Notes: generated by a model not told the origin, from the letters alone. DNA of 9,161 nt from Tardiphaga sp. (GCA_028290765.1 JAQGJF010000936.1:1-9161); one strand, 5' to 3'. Positions 1 through 6,503 are shown, counted from the first letter of the stretch. Numbers and translations are program-made.

Positions 1-87
1 GGTGACGAACACAAAACCATCGGTCTCGACGGCGTGGCTGAACGGCGCGACCGGCTTCGGCCCGCCTTGGAGCATGTGAAATTTCAA
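1..87 (-). CDS. RidA family protein (N-terminal part; runs off the left edge)
   Basis: Only the first 25-29 codons are in the window. From the ATG at 75 the reading is M-L-Q-G-G-P-K-P-V-A-P-F-S-H-A-V-E-T-D-G-F-V-F-V-T, which matches the usual opening of RidA/YjgF/Rid proteins (P-x-A-P-x-S-x-A-V, then G-x-x-F-x-T before a conserved GQ). RidA-family proteins are small cytoplasmic trimers that hydrolyse reactive enamine/imine intermediates; some subfamilies, such as RutC, serve nitrogen-compound catabolism. I place the start at the TTG at 87 rather than the ATG at 75. An AGGA (100-97) lies 9 nt before the TTG, nothing SD-like precedes the ATG, and an in-frame TAG just upstream bounds the frame. 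The gene begins 19 nt after the stop of the fused amidase, so it is probably the next gene of the same operon. The catalytic Arg and trimer-interface region lie outside the window, so the subfamily cannot be told. Confidence 0.75.
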   Translation of the reverse strand, partial: MKFHMLQGGPKPVAPFSHAVETDGFVFVT

Positions 88-106
88 CGGAGGGGGTCCT
101 GACTAA

Positions 107-2455
107 TTACGATCGCGGGGCATGTTCGAACAGGCTCTTGCTCAGGATGGCATGAACGCCCCAATTGCCGTCCACCACCTGCGTCACGCCGAAATCCACC
201 GCCGCCGACATCAACGCGATCGCTTCATCCTCGGTCAGCCCTTTGATGTTCATCAGGAAGCGGCGCATTTTCCGGAACGCATCCTTCATGGCAAGGTCGA
301 GTGACGATTTGGCATAGACTTCGCTCTGCCCGTTGGCGCCGAACTCGGCGAGATAGTTCGGGTGGCTGAACCCGGTGAGCACCCAGTCGGTTTCGGTCTC
401 GATCAAAGGATAGGTGAGGTCGGCAAAAGCACGCCCAGCCAGATCGGCCTTCTTGTGCAGAATGAGCTGGAAGGTGCCGGTCATCGAACATTCGATGGCG
501 GTGCCGCCCAGTTCACCGTCGCCCTGCGTCGCATGCGGATCGCCGACCGACAGCAAGGCGCCGGGTACCGAAACCGGCAGATAGACCGTCGACCCCTTGC
601 CAAGCCGCCAATTGTCGAGATTGCCGCCGAAATAGGACGGCGGTATCGAATCGACGAAATCCACTTCGCGCGGCGCCACCGCGATCACACCGAAATGCGG
701 GCGCAGCGGAATTCGAATACCCTCGAGCACCACGTGCCTTCGCTTGACGGAGCCGGGCGCCACCGGAACGCCGGGATAATCATACGTCGTGTGAACGACG
801 CCGAACGGATCGGTCTGCGGCTCCCAGCGGTAGGAATACAGCGCGCGGGCGTGGGGGCCCTTCTTCTCGTTCAGGATTTCATAGATCGTCACCGCTTCGC
901 GCGGCCGCGGCTCGTTGAGAAACTCGCCATAGTGATAGCCCCACCACGCCGCCACGCTGCTGCCGAACACCCGGCCGGCAAAATCAGGATTGCGGCTCGG
1001 ACGCGGTACGATGTCGAGGATGCGAACCTCGAGCACGTCGCCGGGCTGCGCGTCCTTCACCGCCACCGGACCGGTGCAGATGTGAACTCCGAAGCCTTCG
1101 CCGGCACCGCGCCCGTAAACCGAGGCATCCATCGGGCCGGCGCCGCGCCGATCGACATTCTTGGTGTCGCGCGTCCAATGGAAGACGCTTTCGGCACCGG
1201 CATCGCCCGCGATCATCCGATCCGGATCATCGGAGGCATGCTGGGTCAGGGTCTCGATGGTGATGGTGTCGCCGGAATTGATTTCGGTTTGCGGCGTCAG
1301 CGACCGGCTGAAATAGCCCCAATGCACCCGCGCCGCTTCGACCGAAAGGTGATGGTGGTTGTGGTCGCCCTCGGGGCTGCGGCAAACCGCATCGGCCTCC
1401 ACCGGCTCGGTGCTCTTTCGAGCCACCGCCGCGGGATGATGGCTGCGCAATTGCGCCAGCGCATCCTGCGGCCAGCCACGTTGCCCGACGGCTGCTGAGG
1501 ATGACGTCGCGCGCTCGATCTCATGCTGGCGGAATTCGCGCGGCGACAGCCCGAACCGATGACGAAACGCGCGGCTGAAATGCGCGGAATCGCTAAACCC
1601 GTTGCGGAAGGCGATCTCCGAGATCGAATGATGCGCCTCCGCCGGATTAGACAGGTCCGCCGAACTGCGCTGCAGCCGGCGTTCGCGCACATAATGCGTG
1701 AAGCTGGAACCGGTGCCCTCGAACAGCTTTTGCAGGTAGCGCTCGGATATTCCCTCGGCCTGGGCGACCCTGGCTGGCGTGAGATCCGGATCGTCGAGCT
1801 TGCGTTCGATCACCTGGCAGATGCGATGCAGGATCGCCGCTTGCGTCGCGGTGCCGCCCGGGTCCGTCGCCGGCGTCGCGCGCTGCGTCAGGAATGTCGG
1901 CAACAGGTCGGCGAGGCTCTGCGCCACCGCTGCCCATTCGACATCCGAGAGCGTCTCGAGCGATCGCGCCGCCGATTCCAGCGTCCGCGAAAACACATCG
2001 GCAAAACCGCCGGGCGCCACCACGCGAATTTCGTCCAATCCCGATCGGCCGATCTTGCGGCCGTGGAACGCGTCGGAGGTCACCGACAACACCACGGCCC
2101 GCATGTCGCGCTGAAACGTCACGCTCCAGTCGCCCCGTCGCGGCAGCAGCAGGAGATGGCCGACAGAAACGATCTGGTGACTGGCGCCGGTCTTCAACGC
2201 GACGCCGTCCTCGATCGGCAGCAACACGATCGGCAGATCGTCGGCGAGATGCGGCAGCGGTGCGATAGCCTGCGATCCGGCCGACAGCCGGACCAGCGCG
2301 ACGCCATGGGAACTGCGGCGCGAGGCCGTGGCATGTCCGCGATAAAGTGCGGTGGCCGATGCCGGCTGGAGACCGACCGCGTTCAGTACGTCCCGCCACG
2401 CCTCCGGGCGGTCGTCTTCGGAATACGATTCACTCGTGAACGGACGAAAGCTCAT
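107..2455 (-). CDS. AraC-family regulator fused to acetamidase/formamidase (782 aa)
   Basis: This is one uninterrupted frame with two complete modules. Residues about 15-190 resemble the AraC-binding-like sensor domain of AraC regulators. Residues about 205-310 are a full double helix-turn-helix: first HTH around LTPARVAQAEGISERYLQKL, second around ISEIAFRNGFSDSAHFSRAF, ending in the typical F-G-x-S-P-x-x-F-R. A linker of about 55 residues, rich in Ala, Ser and His, leads to residues about 366-782, an FmdA/AmdA-family amidase (PF03069 type). That half shows VHWGYF, the HFG motif (587-589), GGNLDNW (610-616) and GDPHATQGDGE (638-648). The family hydrolyses short amides such as formamide or acetamide to the acid plus ammonia in the cytoplasm. 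The frame stays open upstream to an ATG at 2605, but I start at the ATG at 2455: the extra 50 residues would overlap the preceding gene and cover a sigma-54 promoter, and they resemble no domain. The start has only a weak SD (CTGGGG). The enzyme half has the family's usual length and keeps its motifs, so it may be active. A sequencing or assembly error that removed a stop between two genes is possible but not indicated. Confidence 0.88.
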   Translation of the reverse strand: MSFRPFTSESYSEDDRPEAWRDVLNAVGLQPASATALYRGHATASRRSSHGVALVRLSAGSQAIAPLPHLADDLPIVLLPIEDGVALKTGASHQIVSVGHLLLLPRRGDWSVTFQRDMRAVVLSVTSDAFHGRKIGRSGLDEIRVVAPGGFADVFSRTLESAARSLETLSDVEWAAVAQSLADLLPTFLTQRATPATDPGGTATQAAILHRICQVIERKLDDPDLTPARVAQAEGISERYLQKLFEGTGSSFTHYVRERRLQRSSADLSNPAEAHHSISEIAFRNGFSDSAHFSRAFRHRFGLSPREFRQHEIERATSSSAAVGQRGWPQDALAQLRSHHPAAVARKSTEPVEADAVCRSPEGDHNHHHLSVEAARVHWGYFSRSLTPQTEINSGDTITIETLTQHASDDPDRMIAGDAGAESVFHWTRDTKNVDRRGAGPMDASVYGRGAGEGFGVHICTGPVAVKDAQPGDVLEVRILDIVPRPSRNPDFAGRVFGSSVAAWWGYHYGEFLNEPRPREAVTIYEILNEKKGPHARALYSYRWEPQTDPFGVVHTTYDYPGVPVAPGSVKRRHVVLEGIRIPLRPHFGVIAVAPREVDFVDSIPPSYFGGNLDNWRLGKGSTVYLPVSVPGALLSVGDPHATQGDGELGGTAIECSMTGTFQLILHKKADLAGRAFADLTYPLIETETDWVLTGFSHPNYLAEFGANGQSEVYAKSSLDLAMKDAFRKMRRFLMNIKGLTEDEAIALMSAAVDFGVTQVVDGNWGVHAILSKSLFEHAPRS

Positions 2456-2480
2456 GCATCGACCCCAGACCGGGAAATCG

Positions 2481-2498
2481 AAGCAACCTCCGTGCCAA
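2481..2498 (-). promoter_or_regulatory. Sigma-54 (RpoN) -24/-12 promoter for the regulator-amidase fusion gene
   Basis: Read on the minus strand, 2498 to 2481 is TTGGCACGGAGGTTGCTT, a full match to the sigma-54 consensus TGGCACG-N4-TTGC(A/T). The invariant GG is at 2496-2495 and the GC at 2484-2483, with the required 12-nt offset. The predicted transcription start is near 2471, giving a leader of about 16 nt to the ATG at 2455. Sigma-54 promoters need an enhancer-binding ATPase; NtrC under nitrogen limitation is the natural candidate beside an amidase, but no clear NtrC site (TGCAC-N7-GTGCA) was found upstream. The element lies in the only long gap of the operon, which supports a real promoter rather than a chance match. 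Confidence 0.8.
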
Positions 2499-2542
2499 AG
2501 ATGCGGTAAAAATTTCCCCGCCGGCTGCGACAAAGTCACCGC

Positions 2543-2563
2543 CGGACAGGTCGAATCGGTCCG
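2543..2563. promoter_or_regulatory. Dyad CGGAC-N11-GTCCG upstream of the sigma-54 promoter
   Basis: Inverted 5-bp arms (2543-2547 and 2559-2563) are separated by 11 nt, about 45-70 nt upstream of the -24 element and inside the 130-nt gap between the two amidase genes. Activator sites for sigma-54 promoters usually lie about 80-150 nt upstream, and dyads this short arise often by chance in GC-rich DNA, so this is only a candidate operator, for example for the AraC-type half of the fusion. Confidence 0.2.
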
Positions 2564-2585
2564 AAAGCCCATGTCTGTCAGAGCG

Positions 2586-3827
2586 TTAGTCGCATCTGAA
2601 GACATTCTTGCGGATCGTGCCGTGAACCCCCCAATTGGCGTCGACGACCTGGGTCACGCCAAAATCCGCCCCCACCGACATCAGCGAGATCGCCTCGTCT
2701 TCGCTCAGATGGTGCACCGTCATCAGAAACCGCCGGAGCTTTCGGAACGCGTCGCGCATCGCGCGATCGAGGCTCGAATGATTGGCGATCTCGGTCTGGG
2801 CATTGGCGCCGAGTTCGGCGAGGTAGTTCGGATAGCTGAAGCCGTAGACCGACCAGGCCTGGTCGGTCTCCAGCATCGGGTGGGTGAGGCCTTCCAGCAC
2901 CGTGCCGCCGAGATCGCGGTGCTTGTGCAGGATGAATTCGAAATCCCCGGTCAGCGAGGTCTCGATCGCGGTGCCGCCGAGTTCGCTGTCGCCCTGCGCG
3001 GCATGCGGGTCGCCCACCGAGAAAAACGCGCCGGGCACCGCCACCGGATAATACATCCGCGCACCCTTGCCGACCCGCCAGTCGTCGATGTTGCCGCCGG
3101 TATAGCTCGGCGGGATCGAACTGACGAAATCGGCCTCAGACGGCGCCAGCCCCATGGTGCCGAAATGCAGCCGTGCCGGCACTTTCACACTGGTGAGGAT
3201 GTTCTCACGCTTGGTGATGGTGGCGTGATCGACCCGCACGCCGGGATAATCGATGGTCGGATGCACGATGCCGTCCGGATCGGTCTGCGGCGTCCAGACG
3301 TAATTGTAGACCGCCTTCGCGAACGGCTCGCCGGACGTATCGAGTTCGAAGATGGTGATGACCTCGCGCGGCTTCGGCTCCTCGATCAGGTCGTGATAGT
3401 GAAAGCCCCAATTCGCCGCGGCATTGGAGCCGAAGCAACGTCCTGCATGACAGGCGTGGCAGGCGGGACGCGGCCGGACGTCCAGGATGCGAACTTCCAG
3501 CACGTCACCCGGCTCGGCGTTCTCGATCGCCACCGGCCCGGTCAGGAGATGCACGCCGATGCCTTCGCCGGATCCGCGGATGAACGGCCCTTCGGTGGGG
3601 CCGGAGCCGCGGCGAGCCACGGCCTTGTGCTCGCGGGTCCAGTGAAACACGCTTTCCGCGCCCGGATCACCCGCGATCATGCGCTCGTAATCGTCATTGG
3701 CGTGGTGCGTCAGCGTCTCGATCGTCGCGCGATCTCCGGAGCGCAGCGTCAGGGCCGGCGCGACCTTCTTGCTGAAATAGCCCCAGTGAACCGTCTTGGG
3801 CGAGACCGGCAGGAGATGATGCTTCAT
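2586..3827 (-). CDS. Acetamidase/formamidase family protein, stand-alone paralogue (413 aa)
   Basis: This is a full-length member of the FmdA/AmdA family (usual length about 400-415 aa), predicted to release ammonia from short-chain amides in the cytoplasm; there is no signal peptide or membrane segment. Motifs seen are VHWGYF (13-18), ESVFHW (58-63), HFG (221-223), IPPSYTGGN (238-246) and GDPHAAQGD (272-280). It aligns over its whole length with the enzyme half of the downstream fused gene, with well over half of the residues the same by eye, so the two are tandem paralogues. Two oddities: the motif continues S281-E where its paralogue has G-E, and residues 123-127 read CHACH followed by GRC, where the paralogue has RNPDFAGRV. 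The start ATG has a GGAG 8 nt upstream and lies 34 nt after the transporter gene's stop, so the two are probably co-transcribed. Formamidase and acetamidase activity cannot be separated from sequence alone. Confidence 0.9.
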   Translation of the reverse strand: MKHHLLPVSPKTVHWGYFSKKVAPALTLRSGDRATIETLTHHANDDYERMIAGDPGAESVFHWTREHKAVARRGSGPTEGPFIRGSGEGIGVHLLTGPVAIENAEPGDVLEVRILDVRPRPACHACHAGRCFGSNAAANWGFHYHDLIEEPKPREVITIFELDTSGEPFAKAVYNYVWTPQTDPDGIVHPTIDYPGVRVDHATITKRENILTSVKVPARLHFGTMGLAPSEADFVSSIPPSYTGGNIDDWRVGKGARMYYPVAVPGAFFSVGDPHAAQGDSELGGTAIETSLTGDFEFILHKHRDLGGTVLEGLTHPMLETDQAWSVYGFSYPNYLAELGANAQTEIANHSSLDRAMRDAFRKLRRFLMTVHHLSEDEAISLMSVGADFGVTQVVDANWGVHGTIRKNVFRCD

Positions 3828-3861
3828 GTGAGGGGCTCCGGCGAAAACGATCGAATGTGGG

Positions 3862-5481
3862 TCATGACAGTTTCTCCGGCGCCCTGTCGGCTTCCATCGC
3901 GCTGAGGAAGCGGGCCGTGAGCGGATTGCGCGGGTTGGTCAGGACCTCATGCGCCGGTCCCTCTTCGACAATCGAGCCGCCTGAGAGAAACACCACGCGG
4001 TCCGCGACTTCGTCGGCGAAACGCAGCTGATGCGTCGAGATGATCATGGTCAGGCCGTCCTCGACCGCCAGCCGCCGGATCACTTCCAGCACTTCATTGA
4101 CCAGTTCCGGATCGAGCGCCGAGGTCGGCTCGTCGAGCAGCAGGACGGTGGGACCCGGCGCGATGGCGCGTGCGATCGCGACGCGCTGCTGCTGGCCGCC
4201 GGACAAATGTCGCGGCAGCGCGTCGGCGCGGTGGCTGAGGCCGACGCGTTCGAGCAGTTCACGCGCCCGCCGCTCAGCGTCGACCCGTGAGACGCCATGC
4301 ACCCAGCGCAAGGGGCCGGCGACATTCTCCAGCGCGGTCAGATGGCCGAACAGATTGAACTGCTGGAACACCATGCCGACGCCGACGCTGGCGCGCTCAT
4401 TGGCCATGTCACGCGGCGACAGCGCCTTGCCGTCTTCGCGAAATCCAATGCGCCGTCCGCCGATCTTGACGGTGCCGGCATCCCAGCCCTCCAGATGATT
4501 GATGCATCGGAGCAGCGTGCTCTTGCCCGACCCGCTGGGGCCGAGCAGCGCGATGACTTCGCCGACACGGACCGTCATGTCGACGCCGGCCAGGACGGCC
4601 TGCTTGTCATAGGCTTTATAGAGACCGGCGACGTCGACCACCACGTCGTTCTGCGTCAGCGTCGCCGATCGCTTGGTCCGGTCCGCCCGCGACGCTTTGC
4701 CGTTAGGCAGCGCTGCGAAGGGGATAACCTCGCCCACGCCGGCAGGAGAAGGCGATTCCGCGCCGGCCGGCTCCAGCAGCAATGGCGCGCGGTACCAGGG
4801 CATGAAACGGGCAAAGCGATTCTCCGTCGCCGGCCGGTCGAGATCGAGCGCCCGCTCCACGAACAGCTGGATGACGCTGACGGCGCCGGTGAGCACCAGA
4901 TAGATCAGTCCGGACGCGAAGAAGATCGAAAAGAAGTCGAAGGTCGAAGAGGCCAGCTGGGTGCTGCGCAGCGTCAGCTCCTGCACCGAGATCACGCTGG
5001 CGAGCGACGAATTCTTCAGGGCGCTGACGGTTTCGTTGCCGAAGGCGGGGATCATGGTGCGGATCGCCTGCGGCGCGATGATGCGCCGCATCAGCAATCC
5101 GGGCGTCATGCCCAGCGCCTGGCCGGCGGAGATCTGCCCGCGGTCGACACCGAGTACCCCGGCGCGAAGCATTTCGGCGATGAAGGGCGCCTCATTCGCC
5201 GCCAGCGCCAGGCCGGCGGCACCGATCGCACTCAGCTTGATACCGAGGTGAGGCAGTGCGTCATAGGCAAACACCATCTGGAGGATCAGCGGCGTGCCGC
5301 GAAAGATCACGGTGTAGCCCCGGGCGAAGGCCGCCAGCACCTGAAAACGGCTGAGCTGCATCGCCGCGAGGACAACACCCAGGACCAGTCCGCCGCCGAG
5401 CCCGAGAGCAGTCACCGCGATGGTGAACTCGATGCCCTCGAGCAGGTACGGCATACTGAGATAGTGGAAGAACAGCAGCAT
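3862..5481 (-). CDS. Amino-acid-type ABC transporter, fused permease and ATP-binding protein (539 aa)
   Basis: An inner-membrane permease and its ATPase are joined in one chain. Residues about 1-215 form a HisM/HisQ-type permease: hydrophobic segments near 14-40, 62-76, 86-100 and 183-207, and an EAA-type loop around 97-140 (E-A-P-F, then G-Q-A-L-G-M). A hydrophilic linker of about 60 residues follows. Residues about 280-530 are a complete ABC ATPase: Walker A GPSGSGKST (314-322), Q-loop Q373 or Q374, signature LSGGQ (426-430), Walker B VLLLDE (446-451), D-loop SALD, and switch histidine H484. The nearest annotated class is the 'amino acid ABC transporter permease/ATP-binding protein' of the polar amino acid uptake family. 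A homodimer of this chain would supply both permeases and both ATPases, consistent with no second permease gene in the operon. It starts 18 nt after the binding-protein stop, so it is surely co-transcribed, but no strong SD precedes the ATG, which suggests translational coupling. The solute is unknown; the context points to a nitrogen compound destined for the amidases. Confidence 0.92.
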   Translation of the reverse strand: MLLFFHYLSMPYLLEGIEFTIAVTALGLGGGLVLGVVLAAMQLSRFQVLAAFARGYTVIFRGTPLILQMVFAYDALPHLGIKLSAIGAAGLALAANEAPFIAEMLRAGVLGVDRGQISAGQALGMTPGLLMRRIIAPQAIRTMIPAFGNETVSALKNSSLASVISVQELTLRSTQLASSTFDFFSIFFASGLIYLVLTGAVSVIQLFVERALDLDRPATENRFARFMPWYRAPLLLEPAGAESPSPAGVGEVIPFAALPNGKASRADRTKRSATLTQNDVVVDVAGLYKAYDKQAVLAGVDMTVRVGEVIALLGPSGSGKSTLLRCINHLEGWDAGTVKIGGRRIGFREDGKALSPRDMANERASVGVGMVFQQFNLFGHLTALENVAGPLRWVHGVSRVDAERRARELLERVGLSHRADALPRHLSGGQQQRVAIARAIAPGPTVLLLDEPTSALDPELVNEVLEVIRRLAVEDGLTMIISTHQLRFADEVADRVVFLSGGSIVEEGPAHEVLTNPRNPLTARFLSAMEADRAPEKLS

Positions 5482-5499
5482 ACTTTGACCGAAAGAGCC

Positions 5500-6384
5500 T
5501 TACTTGACCGAGAGAATGCGCGGTTCTTCAAAGTTGTTGACGTCGAGCTGCCACTTCTTGAGCAGGTCCATGTGGATGCCGGCCTTCTGAACCTCGATCA
5601 GCGCCGCCATCACGGCATCGCGGAAGTCGGTCTTGTTCTTGGGAACAGCGATGCCGACCGAATAGGGAATCGTCACCGCGAGCGCCTTCTCCAGCTTGTC
5701 GGGATAGGCCTTCACGGCCTGATCGACGGTGTTGACGTCGTTCACATAGGTATCGGCGCGGCCGGCGAGGATCGCCTGGATGCAGTTGGCGTTGTTGTCG
5801 TAGAGCTGGATGGTCGGCTCGGGCTTGCCCGCGGCCTTGCATTGCGGCATCAGCGCCTGGATCAGCGGGACTTCGACATAGCCGGTATTCTCGGCCGCCG
5901 CCGCGCCGCACATCGACAAATTGATGCCGTCGATCTTCTTCGGATTGCCCTTGGCGACCAGGACGCCGTCGAACACTTTCGAATAGGTGATGAAGTCGGC
6001 CGCCTTGGCCCGTTCTTCGGTGGCGTAGATGTCGGAGATCACGATGTCGGCCTGGCCGGCCGCCAGCGTGGTCAGCAGCGCGGCGAAGGTCACCGCCTTG
6101 TAGGTCAGCTTGAAGCCGAGGCACTCGCCGATCTGTTCGCCGAGGTCGATGTCGAAGCCGACATATTTGCTCGGATCTTTCGGATCGATCGCCTCATAGC
6201 CCGGCGTGTGCGGGTTGATGGCGTTGACCAGTGTCTTGCCCTTGAGGTCGGGATATTTCGTCTGCAGCGCCGCGCAGCCGGCAGGCGCGGCGTCGGCCGC
6301 GATCGGTGCACAGAGGCCGGCGACAAGGATCGCGCCCAAAGCCGCATGGCGCCATCGGAACTCCGTAAAAAACGACATCTGCAT
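5500..6384 (-). CDS. ABC transporter substrate-binding protein, family 3 (294 aa)
   Basis: This is a periplasmic receptor of the polar amino acid type (SBP_bac_3). A signal peptide covers about residues 1-32: positive TEFRWRH, hydrophobic AALGAILVAGLCAPIA, then ADA-A for signal peptidase I. The family signature is plain at 77-90, G-F-D-I-D-L-x3-I-G-x2-L. Further typical segments are LLTTLAAGQADIVISD (103-118) and the late AGRADTYVND (207-216), where the second-lobe ligand residues usually sit. Four Cys in the mature chain (37, 88, 159, 182, with 201 a fifth) may form disulfides. The frame is open to an ATG at 6483, but I start at 6384: an AAGGAG at 6397-6392 stands 7 nt before it, and the signal peptide begins there. 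This is the first gene of the minus-strand operon, directly before the permease/ATPase that it presumably feeds. The ligand is not evident; amino acids, amides and small amines all occur in this family. Confidence 0.92.
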   Translation of the reverse strand: MQMSFFTEFRWRHAALGAILVAGLCAPIAADAAPAGCAALQTKYPDLKGKTLVNAINPHTPGYEAIDPKDPSKYVGFDIDLGEQIGECLGFKLTYKAVTFAALLTTLAAGQADIVISDIYATEERAKAADFITYSKVFDGVLVAKGNPKKIDGINLSMCGAAAAENTGYVEVPLIQALMPQCKAAGKPEPTIQLYDNNANCIQAILAGRADTYVNDVNTVDQAVKAYPDKLEKALAVTIPYSVGIAVPKNKTDFRDAVMAALIEVQKAGIHMDLLKKWQLDVNNFEEPRILSVK

Positions 6385-6391
6385 GTGACCA

Positions 6392-6397
6392 CTCCTT
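6392..6397 (-). promoter_or_regulatory. Ribosome binding site deciding the start of the family-3 binding protein
   Basis: AAGGAG on the minus strand, 7 nt before the ATG at 6384. It is the strongest SD in the operon and settles the choice against the ATG 99 nt upstream at 6483, which has no SD and would add a positively charged, non-signal-like 33-residue extension. Confidence 0.75.
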
Positions 6398-6405
6398 CGA
6401 TGTTG

Positions 6406-6421
6406 CATGGCGCATGCCATG
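6406..6421. promoter_or_regulatory. Palindrome CATGGC-N4-GCCATG, overlapping a sigma-54-like element
   Basis: A perfect 6-bp inverted repeat with a 4-nt centre lies 22-37 nt upstream of the binding-protein ATG. On the minus strand the same bases read TGGCATG-CGCC-ATGCA (6419-6404), which keeps the GG (6418-6417) and GC (6406-6405) of a sigma-54 promoter at the right 12-nt distance but differs from consensus at two positions. If used, transcription would begin near 6393, inside the SD, leaving about 9 nt of leader; that argues against it being a normal promoter. It may instead be an operator or a leader hairpin. Confidence 0.35.
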
Positions 6422-6489
6422 TTCCAGTTCGAAGGCGAGCCTACGGTCGGCCGGGCGCGGAAAGCTTGTCTGCGGGCGTACAAAAAGTT

Positions 6490-6503
6490 GGATCAGCCGA
6501 TCC
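6490..6503. repeat. Short palindrome GGATC-AGCC-GATCC in the divergent intergenic region
   Basis: Perfect 5-bp arms around a 4-nt centre, near the middle of the 238-nt region (6385-6622) between the divergent binding-protein and glycosylase genes. The position suits an operator, but the arms are short. Apart from this, the palindrome at 6406-6421 and a TACATT near 6609, I see no convincing promoter or RNA element in this region. Confidence 0.25.

Noticed and set aside
362..1498. Long plus-strand open frame antisense to the amidase half of the fusion (and a similar one at 2352-3905)
   Set aside because: The two show similar mirror-image composition because they lie opposite paralogous amidase genes. 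Neither has a domain or an SD.
2456..2605. A 50-residue N-terminal extension of the fused regulator
   Set aside because: It overlaps the upstream gene by 20 nt, covers the sigma-54 promoter and its predicted transcription start, and has no domain-like content.
2706..2720. GGTGCACC near the end of the free amidase as an NtrC site
   Set aside because: The half sites overlap instead of being 7 nt apart, and the bases are coding.
3445..3459. Haem c attachment motif (CxxCH) in the free amidase
   Set aside because: As a haem site it is implausible: no signal peptide, and the family is cytoplasmic and haem-free. It is kept only as an unusual Cys cluster.
6385..6483. A 33-residue extension of the family-3 binding protein
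   Set aside because: It would put a charged segment before the signal peptide and ignores the AAGGAG 7 nt before the ATG at 6384.
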